NCBI GenBank assembly: GCA_021157665.1
Contig: JAGGWE010000195.1
Location: forward strand, 1-30,131
Direction of reading: 5' to 3'
Length of the DNA: 30,131 nucleotides
From: Sulfurimonas sp.
GTDB lineage: Bacteria; Campylobacterota; Campylobacteria; Campylobacterales; Sulfurimonadaceae
Under the pieces are notes generated by a model. The model worked only from the letters and a program-made list of their open reading frames with translations. It did not search any database and was not told where the DNA came from. The translations under genes and the position numbers were made by a program. Shown here in pieces: positions 24,402 through 30,131 of the stretch. Positions within the stretch are counted from its first letter, which is position 1, and every line of letters begins with the position of its first letter.

Positions 24402-27225
24402 AAAAGATGTAATAGTTATAACAGGTGCAAGAGAAAATAATCTAAAAAATATAAATTTAACAATACCTAAAAATGAGTTGATAGTTATGACAGGACTCAG
24501 TGGTTCTGGTAAGTCAACTTTAGCTTTTGATACACTTTATGCAGAGGGACAAAGACGATATATGGAGTCTTTATCTTCATATGCAAGACAATTCTTAGAT
24601 AGAGTTGGAAAGCCCGATGTTGATAAGATAGAGGGGCTTACTCCTGCTATTGCGATTGACCAAAAAACTACAAGTAAAAATCCTCGTTCGACTGTTGGGA
24701 CTATTACAGAGATATATGATTATTTTAGACTTTTATATGCTCGTGTTGGGATTCAGCATTGCCATAAATGTGGCAAAGTTATTTCTCAGATGTCAGCTTC
24801 AGATATTATTGGTGAGGTGGCAAAACTTCCAGAGGGTGCAAAACTTGTACTTCTTGCTCCACTTGTAAGAGATAAAAAAGGCTCTTATGCTGATATGCTC
24901 GAATCTTTGGTTCATAAGGGTTATGTAAGAGCGATGATAGATGGTGTTATGGTTCGTCTTGATGATGAGATAGAACTTAGCAAGACTAAAAAGCATACAA
25001 TCAAGGTAGTAATTGATAGAGTTGTAGTAAAAGCTGATAACAAAGAGAGAATCGCAGCCGATGTTGAAAAAGCTTTAAAAGAGTCTTATGGTGAGTTAGA
25101 GATTGATATTTTAAATCATGAAGAGTTAGGGATAAAAAAACAAAGTATTCACTATTCAGAGCATAATGCTTGTTTTGATTGTAAGATTAGTTTTGACCCA
25201 CTTGAACCTCTTTCTTTTTCATTTAACTCGCCAAAAGGTGCATGTCCTGAGTGTGATGGTTTGGGGCTTCGTTATGCACTTGACCATGAGAAGATTATCG
25301 ATCAAGATTTAAGTATTGAAAAGGGTGCTGTAAAAATTGTTTATGGTTTTAACAAGGGTTACTATTTTACATTTTTAAAAGGTTTTTGTAAGCATAATAA
25401 GATTGATATTACAGTTCCATATTCAGAACTTGAACCACATCAACAAAAAGCTATTTTACACGGAAATATAGATGAAGTTGAGTTTCTTTGGAAAAATCAT
25501 ACCGTAAAAAGACTTTTCCCTGGGATAATAAGAATTGCTTATGATATGTTCAAAGATGAAAAAGAGTTAGCTGATTACATGAGTGAAAAAATTTGTAATA
25601 TTTGTGAATCTAACCGTTTAAAAAGAGAATCTTTAGCTGTTAGGGTTGGAGGAAAAGGTATCGCAGAACTTTTAGAGATGCCAATCGCTAAAACCTACGA
25701 ATGGTTTGCAGATACTACAAATTTTGATTATCTTGATGACCAAAATACTCAGGTTGCTAAACCTATTTTAAATGAGATTAGAGAGAGACTTTACTTTTTA
25801 TTTGATGTTGGACTTGGTTATATAACTTTAGGTCGTGATGCTAGAAGTATTAGTGGTGGAGAGGCTCAGAGAATTCGTATCGCTTCACAGATTGGTTCTG
25901 GTTTAACGGGTGTTATGTATGTTTTAGATGAGCCAAGTATTGGACTTCATGAGAGAGATACTAAAAAGCTAATTCGTACTCTTAGAAGTTTACAAGAAAA
26001 AGGTAACTCTGTTATTGTTGTTGAACATGATAAAGAGACTATTGAAAATGCTGATTTTATTGTAGATATTGGTAGTGGAGCAGGGAAGTTTGGTGGTGAG
26101 GTTGTTTTTGCTGGAAAACTAGATAAGCTAAAAAAAGCTAGAACACTAACTGCTGATTATCTTTATGGAAGAAAACAGATAGAGTATTTTTATAGAAGAG
26201 AACAAGATAAATATATAGAGATAAAAAATGTAACTCTAAATAATATCAAAGATTTAAGTGTAAAAATTCCTTTAAATAACTTCGTATGTATCACAGGTGT
26301 AAGTGGAAGTGGAAAAAGTTCACTTATGCTTCAAACTCTTTTACCAACAGCAAGAGAGTTACTAAATCATGCAAGAAAAGTGAATAAAGTAGCTGGTGTT
26401 GAGATAACGGGACTTGAGCATGTTGATAAGGTAATTTATCTTGACCAAAGCCCGATAGGTAGAACCCCTAGAAGTAATCCTGCAACATATACAGGTGTTA
26501 TGGATGAGATTAGAAATCTGTTTAGCCAAACAAAAGAGGCTTCTATCAGAGGTTATACAACTTCAAGATTTAGTTTTAATGTTAAGGGTGGTAGATGTGA
26601 GAAGTGTCAAGGTGAGGGTGAGATTAAAATCGAGATGCACTTTTTACCAGATATAAATGTGAAATGTGACACATGCCATGGACAAAGATATAATCAACAA
26701 ACTTTAGAGGTTTTATATAAAGGTAAATCAATAGCAGATGTTCTTGCTATGAGTGTTGATGAAGCATTTAAATTTTTTGAGCCAATTCCAAAGATAAACC
26801 TTAAGCTAAAAACTATTGTAGATGTTGGACTTGGATATATCTCTCTTGGGCAAAATGCAGTAACACTTTCAGGTGGTGAGGCTCAAAGAATTAAACTCTC
26901 AAAAGAACTAAGCCGTAAAGATACAGGTAAAACACTTTATATCTTAGATGAACCAACAACAGGACTTCACTTTGCAGATGTTGATAGACTTACCGGTGTA
27001 CTACATAAGTTTGTTGAACTTGGTAACTCTATGCTTATTATCGAGCATAATCTAGATATGATTAAAAATGCTGACTGGGTTATAGATATGGGTCCAGAGG
27101 GTGGCTCCGGTGGTGGTCTTATCATTGCAGAGGGTACTCCTGAAGATTTGGCATGTGGGTTTAAAGAAACTGGTAGTTTTACTGGTGAATACTTAGAAAA
27201 AGAGTTAGCTTTACATAAAAAGTAA
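24394..27225 (+). CDS. uvrA: Excinuclease ABC subunit A
   Basis: 943 residues, full length. UvrA dimers scan for helix distortion and load UvrB in nucleotide excision repair. The first ATPase has the Walker A GLSGSGKST (34-42) and the second GVSGSGKSS (from about 635). ABC signature segments are ISGGEAQRIRIAS and LSGGEAQRIKLSK, each followed by a Walker B strand ending YVLDEPSIGLH and YILDEPTTGLH. Zinc modules show as CHKC near 120, CFDC...CPEC in the middle and CEKCQGEGE...CDTCHG near the C-terminus, so all expected cysteine pairs are kept. It overlaps the permease gene by 8 bases. Full words of the dispersed motif lie at 27150, with a core copy at 26670 encoding the zinc CDTCHG. Confidence 0.98.
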   Translation: MAKKDVIVITGARENNLKNINLTIPKNELIVMTGLSGSGKSTLAFDTLYAEGQRRYMESLSSYARQFLDRVGKPDVDKIEGLTPAIAIDQKTTSKNPRSTVGTITEIYDYFRLLYARVGIQHCHKCGKVISQMSASDIIGEVAKLPEGAKLVLLAPLVRDKKGSYADMLESLVHKGYVRAMIDGVMVRLDDEIELSKTKKHTIKVVIDRVVVKADNKERIAADVEKALKESYGELEIDILNHEELGIKKQSIHYSEHNACFDCKISFDPLEPLSFSFNSPKGACPECDGLGLRYALDHEKIIDQDLSIEKGAVKIVYGFNKGYYFTFLKGFCKHNKIDITVPYSELEPHQQKAILHGNIDEVEFLWKNHTVKRLFPGIIRIAYDMFKDEKELADYMSEKICNICESNRLKRESLAVRVGGKGIAELLEMPIAKTYEWFADTTNFDYLDDQNTQVAKPILNEIRERLYFLFDVGLGYITLGRDARSISGGEAQRIRIASQIGSGLTGVMYVLDEPSIGLHERDTKKLIRTLRSLQEKGNSVIVVEHDKETIENADFIVDIGSGAGKFGGEVVFAGKLDKLKKARTLTADYLYGRKQIEYFYRREQDKYIEIKNVTLNNIKDLSVKIPLNNFVCITGVSGSGKSSLMLQTLLPTARELLNHARKVNKVAGVEITGLEHVDKVIYLDQSPIGRTPRSNPATYTGVMDEIRNLFSQTKEASIRGYTTSRFSFNVKGGRCEKCQGEGEIKIEMHFLPDINVKCDTCHGQRYNQQTLEVLYKGKSIADVLAMSVDEAFKFFEPIPKINLKLKTIVDVGLGYISLGQNAVTLSGGEAQRIKLSKELSRKDTGKTLYILDEPTTGLHFADVDRLTGVLHKFVELGNSMLIIEHNLDMIKNADWVIDMGPEGGSGGGLIIAEGTPEDLACGFKETGSFTGEYLEKELALHKK

Positions 27226-27240
27226 GCGCTATTCTAATCA

Positions 27241-27331
27241 ATCGGAAGCGATGATTCATCTTCGCTTTGGTGTTAGCACAAGGGCTTGAACTTTTTTAGC
27301 AAACTCTACCGAAGATAAATCATCGGTTCCA
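27241..27331. repeat. 91-bp element, copy 1
   Basis: First of two 91-bp copies, 114 bp apart. It begins ATCGGAAGCGATGA and ends CATCGGTTCCA. The ends are imperfect inverted repeats: 20 of 23 bases match between the left end and the reverse complement of the right. Each end is also a hairpin by itself: AGCGATGATTCATCTTCGCT at 27247-27266 and ACCGAAGATAAATCATCGGT at 27308-27327, each with one mismatch. It is visibly GC-richer than its surroundings. Confidence 0.85.
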
Positions 27332-27354
27332 TATTTAATTTGTTTTATATCTCC

Positions 27355-27445
27355 ATCGGAAGCGATGATTCATCTTCGCTTTGGTGTTAGCACAAGGGCT
27401 TGAATTTTTTTAGCAAACTCTACCGAAGATAAATCATCGGTTCCA
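27355..27445. repeat. 91-bp element, copy 2
   Basis: Second copy, differing from the first by one base (T at 27405 for C at 27291). The 23 bases between copies are plain AT-rich sequence. The hairpin ends are at 27361-27380 and 27422-27441. It lies between uvrA and the small acidic gene and does not extend into either. Confidence 0.85.
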
Positions 27446-27468
27446 AATAAAGCCTTTGCTATAACCAA
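27370..27468 (-). other. Short antisense reading frame running into the 91-bp element
   Basis: On the minus strand a TTG at 27466-27468 opens 32 codons ending at TGA 27370-27372. The end of the peptide, FGTDDLSSVEFAKK onward, is entirely from repeat copy 2; copy 1 gives the same peptide with Val for Ile, ending at TGA 27256-27258, exactly 38 codons on and in the same frame. There is no ATG and a TAG lies just upstream. It may be a gene remnant duplicated at its 3' end, or chance. Rest of the 27226-27554 interval: an extended -10-like TGTGATAAT at 27507-27515 and a ribosome site AAGGA at 27545-27549 serve the next gene. Confidence 0.25.
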
Positions 27469-27554
27469 AACTTTAATGTTTTTTTTAATCTATTGCTTAT
27501 TTCATTTGTGATAATATTCTTTTTAATTAAAATTATAAAAAAACAAGGAAAATC

Positions 27555-27851
27555 ATGGGTAAATTTGATGCGTTATTTGAAGATGAAGATGATATTTTTG
27601 CAGGAAGTCCAGTTTCAAAATATTGGGATATTTCAGCACAATTAAGTGAAGATTTAATCAAAGATGAGTTTGATCTTTTAATACAAAGAATTGCAGTTAT
27701 GGAAGCGATGCTTGCAGAAACACATGATTATGAAGATTTAGATAAAACTATAAAAAATTATGCAGTAATTAATATGGATAAAATAGATCACTTAAAAAAG
27801 AGTGTATATATGGAATTAGCAGGTCAACTTATTTATAGAGTTGCAGAATAA
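27555..27851 (+). CDS. Small acidic protein of unknown function
   Basis: 98 residues, strongly acidic at the N-terminus (FEDEDDIF, 8-15) and then helical with regularly spaced hydrophobic residues, suggesting a small helical bundle or a protein-binding helix pair. No motif is recognised. It has a good ribosome site (AAGGA, 6 bases upstream of ATG 27555) and its TAA shares one base with the ATG of the pyrophosphatase gene, so the two are translated together. That coupling makes a real gene very likely; the function is unknown. Confidence 0.7.
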   Translation: MGKFDALFEDEDDIFAGSPVSKYWDISAQLSEDLIKDEFDLLIQRIAVMEAMLAETHDYEDLDKTIKNYAVINMDKIDHLKKSVYMELAGQLIYRVAE

Positions 27852-28771
27852 TGTCAACATATATTTTTGGACATACTAGTCCAGATAGTGATTCTATTAT
27901 AGGTGCTATGGCACTAGCGTATTTAAAAAATCAGTTGGGTGAAGATTGTATTCCCACATGCCAAGGTGAGATTTCTGTTGAAACTCAGTTTATTTTAGAT
28001 AAGTTTGATGGAGTTGCACCTGAACTTAAAACTTCTGTTGCTGGTGAGAGTGTTTACTTGGTTGATTTTTCAGATAAGGCACAAGCTCCTAAAGATATTA
28101 TGGAAGCAACTATTTTAGGTATAGTTGACCATCATAAACTTGGTGATTTAACTACTGATACTCCATTAGAATGTTGGATACGCCCAATAGGTTGTTCAAA
28201 CACTATTATAAAAGAGATGTTTGATTATTATGGTGTAGAGATTCCAAAAAATCTTGCAGGGATGATGATGTGTGCGATTTTAAGTGATACTGTAATTTTT
28301 AAATCACCAACTTGTACAAAAGTTGACACAAAAATTGTTAAAGAGTTAGCTGAAATTTGTGGTATTGAAGATTATAAAGCACTTGCGATGGAGATGTTTA
28401 TAGCAAAATCAGCAGTTGATGGTGCATCTGCTCGTAATCTAAATACAAGAGACTATAAAGAGTTTGAGATGAACGGTTCTAAGGTTGGGATTAATCAACT
28501 TGAGATGGTAGATATTTCAGTTCTTGATGATAGAAAAGATGAACTTTTAGCTGATATGAAAGCTATGAAAGATGAAAATGGACTTCATACTGTAATCGTT
28601 CTTTTAACAGACATCATGAAAGAGGGTTCAACACTTTTAACTGTAAGTGATGATGATTCTAAAATTGAAAAAGCTTTTGATATTAAACTTGAAAACTCTC
28701 AAGTTTGGTTAGATGGAGTTTTAAGTCGTAAGAAACAAATTATCCCTTTCATTCAACCACAATTTAAATAA
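27851..28771 (+). CDS. ppaC: Manganese-dependent (family II) inorganic pyrophosphatase
   Basis: 306 residues, normal length. It hydrolyses pyrophosphate to phosphate and pulls biosynthetic reactions forward. DHH-family metal ligands are H8, D12 and D14 in GHTSPDSDS, D72 in VDFSD and the DHH triad at 93-95 (VDHHKLGD). The C-terminal DHHA2 domain carries the substrate-binding SRKKQ at 292-296. No CBS domains are inserted, so it is the unregulated form. The start overlaps the preceding stop by one base. A full dispersed word lies at 27954, here encoding Pro-Thr-Cys. Confidence 0.96.
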   Translation: MSTYIFGHTSPDSDSIIGAMALAYLKNQLGEDCIPTCQGEISVETQFILDKFDGVAPELKTSVAGESVYLVDFSDKAQAPKDIMEATILGIVDHHKLGDLTTDTPLECWIRPIGCSNTIIKEMFDYYGVEIPKNLAGMMMCAILSDTVIFKSPTCTKVDTKIVKELAEICGIEDYKALAMEMFIAKSAVDGASARNLNTRDYKEFEMNGSKVGINQLEMVDISVLDDRKDELLADMKAMKDENGLHTVIVLLTDIMKEGSTLLTVSDDDSKIEKAFDIKLENSQVWLDGVLSRKKQIIPFIQPQFK

Positions 28772-28804
28772 ATTTATATACTGAGTTTTACTCAGTATAT
28801 AAAT
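28772..28804. terminator. Bidirectional terminator between ppaC and the ligase gene
   Basis: ATTTATATACTGAG (28772-28785) and CTCAGTATATAAAT (28791-28804) form a perfect 14-bp stem with a TTTTA loop. It starts right after the ppaC stop and its right arm contains the last codons of the minus-strand ligase gene. AT-rich flanks give weak T-runs both ways. Confidence 0.7.
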
Positions 28805-30131
28805 ATCTTTTAATCTTTTTAGTAGGTGTTTTTACAAATGGTTCTATTTGTTCAACAAATTTAACCATTCTGCTAAAAGATGATATTTGTGAATTTACAT
28901 TTTGACGCATCTCTTCTAAGAAGTTAGCTATATCTTCTCTTACTTGTATATCAGGATTTTTTTCTGCATGAAATTTTTTATCTATTAGTTCATAATCTAA
29001 ATGAATTCTTGCGATAAGTTTGTTGTCTTGCATCATCATTAGAGAGTCTAAAACTGCTTCATTTTGATTTATTGTTGCTTCTATCTGTTCAGGATAAATA
29101 TTTTCTCCACCTGAACCTATGATAACATTTTTACTTCTGCCACTGATGAAAAGGAAACCATCATCATCTATATAACCTAAGTCTCCAGTTAAAAACCATC
29201 CATCTTCCATAACTTCAGCAGTTTGTTTCTCATTTTTGTAGTAACCTATCATTACACTAGGTGATTTAGCAATAATTTCACCCTCTTTAGTTACTGGATT
29301 GGCATCTTTGATTTTTAACTCTACACCTGCCATTGCTAAGCCAGCTGATTTTAGTTTAATGGTACTTCCAAGAACGGAACCACTTAAAAGAGGGGCTGTT
29401 TCTGTCAAGCCATAACCAACAACAAATGGGAACTCTGCTTCTATTAGAAATTTTTCAACAAATGGAGATATTCCAGCTCCACCAATACCAAAAAATCTTA
29501 ATCTTCCACCAAAAGTTTCTATTAGTTTTTTACCTGCAATTTTATTTAGTTTTTTTCTAACAAAAGGAATTTTATATAGATTTCTCATTAAAAATGAACC
29601 TATAAATTTTGGTAAAACTTTATTTTTATAAATTTTTTCGATGATAAGAGGAACACTTACCATCATTGTTGGTTTTACAGTGCTAAAAGCTTTTAGTAAG
29701 ACACTAGGAGTAGGTACTTTATCTATATAGTAAACACTAGAACCATGTAAAATAGGGATTATTAGTCCAGTAGTACATTCAAGAGTGTGGGCTAATGGTA
29801 AGATTGATAAAAACACATCATCTGGTTTTATATCTACTTGAACAAAAGCACTCATAGCATTTGTAACTAAATTTTTATGAGAAAGCATTACCCCTTTTGA
29901 GTGACCAGTTGTTCCTGAAGTATAAAGAAGAGCAGCTAAATCATCTTCATCTGGTATTGAAATCTCTTTTGATGATTTTGAGATTTTTTGAGTTAATTTT
30001 GAGATATAACTTTGATTTGTTAATTCATTGACTAACTTTAAATCATCAAGTTTTATAACAAATGTTATATCAGATTCTTCACACTCTTCTATGGTTGAGA
30101 GATATTTGTCTGATACAAAAACAGCTTTAGC
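28788..30131 (-). CDS. AMP-forming acyl-CoA/acyl-ACP synthetase, N-terminus outside the window
   Basis: The frame is open to the window edge, giving 447 residues; the internal ATG at 29888 is not the start, because the ATP-binding motif YTSGTTGHSKGVMLSH spans it. Further marks of the ANL superfamily follow: YGLTETAPLLSG, the adenine-binding GEI..KSPSVMIGYY, GWFLTGDLGYIDDDG with the hinge Asp, and GENIYPEQIE. The C-terminal catalytic lysine region is KTPTKKIKR. This resembles long-chain fatty acid ligases and the ligase half of E. coli Aas. The 28-kb distant LplT-PlsC fusion lacks exactly this activity. Substrate length and whether the acceptor is CoA or ACP cannot be told. Confidence 0.88.
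   Translation of the reverse strand, partial: AKAVFVSDKYLSTIEECEESDITFVIKLDDLKLVNELTNQSYISKLTQKISKSSKEISIPDEDDLAALLYTSGTTGHSKGVMLSHKNLVTNAMSAFVQVDIKPDDVFLSILPLAHTLECTTGLIIPILHGSSVYYIDKVPTPSVLLKAFSTVKPTMMVSVPLIIEKIYKNKVLPKFIGSFLMRNLYKIPFVRKKLNKIAGKKLIETFGGRLRFFGIGGAGISPFVEKFLIEAEFPFVVGYGLTETAPLLSGSVLGSTIKLKSAGLAMAGVELKIKDANPVTKEGEIIAKSPSVMIGYYKNEKQTAEVMEDGWFLTGDLGYIDDDGFLFISGRSKNVIIGSGGENIYPEQIEATINQNEAVLDSLMMMQDNKLIARIHLDYELIDKKFHAEKNPDIQVREDIANFLEEMRQNVNSQISSFSRMVKFVEQIEPFVKTPTKKIKRYLYTE

Larger units (their letters stand above)
3814..27962. repeat. Dispersed 9-base word CCACATGCC (18 core copies)
   Basis: Full CCACATGCC on the plus strand starts at 6378, 7631, 7769, 8713, 21342 and 27954; its complement GGCATGTGG starts at 6831, 8745, 13979, 23493, 24229 and 27150. 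The 8-base core alone occurs at 3814, 6446, 8228, 24214 and 26670 (CACATGCC) and at 8657 (GGCATGTG). CCACATGC without the last C occurs at 16408 and 18702 and, inverted, at 16421. Of 18 cores, 13 are followed by A and 3 by G, so the word may extend to CCACATGCCA. At about 30% G+C some 0.2-0.3 cores would be expected on both strands. The coordinates here give only the span from first to last copy. Confidence 0.85.

Noticed and set aside
27241..27445. CRISPR array.
   Set aside because: Only two units, 91-bp repeats with a 23-bp spacer, and strong internal hairpins; no cas genes nearby.
27241..27445. Integron attC sites.
   Set aside because: The paired ends lack the RYYYAAC and GTTRRRY core boxes, and no integrase or gene cassettes are present.
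3814..27962. The word as a Chi or FtsK-orienting (KOPS) sequence.
   Set aside because: Those are strongly strand-biased within a replichore; here the split is 11 to 7 and copies form inverted pairs. A whole-genome strand plot could reopen this.
21905..28800. The 14-mer TTTTACTCAGTATA occurs at both minus-strand gene ends (21905 and 28787).
   Set aside because: Both genes end in Tyr-Thr-Glu-stop, which accounts for most of the match; only two copies, AT-rich.

Overview
The window is AT-rich (roughly 30% G+C by eye) chromosomal DNA from a Campylobacterota (epsilonproteobacterial) species, most likely a free-living, flagellated relative of Sulfurimonas, Sulfuricurvum or Arcobacter. The clues are a MagIII-type 3-methyladenine glycosylase, the carboxyspermidine route to spermidine, a FliN/FliO pair of the Helicobacter type, the order accD - rlmH - dksA - membrane protein - dus as in Campylobacter, and frequent TTG/GTG starts. 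No mobile element, rRNA or tRNA was found.

Layout. 1-206: 3' end of an unrecognised gene. 296-1774: a compact LapA-type secreted adhesin with its own promoter. 1828-9781: a tightly packed, often overlapping run with an LplT-PlsC fusion, DgkA, a patatin-Omp85 (type Vd) outer-membrane phospholipase, the carboxyspermidine dehydrogenase/decarboxylase pair, a methyltransferase and MagIII. recO converges on its end. 10561-16388: gltB-gltD, closed by a hairpin made from two copies of a dispersed DNA word. 16510-21890: accD, thiE-like, rlmH, dksA, membrane protein, dusB and an unknown protein with a possible nuclease-like core. 21906-23558 (minus): a CheX-like protein, FliN and a FliO with an added periplasmic domain. 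23664-27225: TSUP permease and uvrA. 27226-27554: noncoding, with a 91-bp element in two near-identical copies. 27555-28771: small acidic protein and family II pyrophosphatase. 28788-30131 (minus): an acyl-CoA/ACP synthetase-like gene running off the window.

How the genes fit together. The 1828-6237 genes suggest an envelope lipid cycle: a surface-directed phospholipase makes lysolipid, the LplT domain flips it inward, the PlsC domain re-acylates it and DgkA rescues diacylglycerol. The ligase at the far end could activate the freed fatty acid. GltBD makes glutamate, AccD feeds fatty acid synthesis, DksA tunes stringent transcription, and CheX/FliN/FliO belong to the flagellum.

Main discovery candidate. 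The word CCACATGCC/GGCATGTGG occurs 12 times in full and its 8-base core CACATGCC 18 times, where well under one is expected for this base composition. It lies on both strands and in all reading frames, and an inverted pair of it forms the gltD terminator. This is how DNA uptake sequences of Neisseria and Haemophilus behave, and I know of none described in Campylobacterota.
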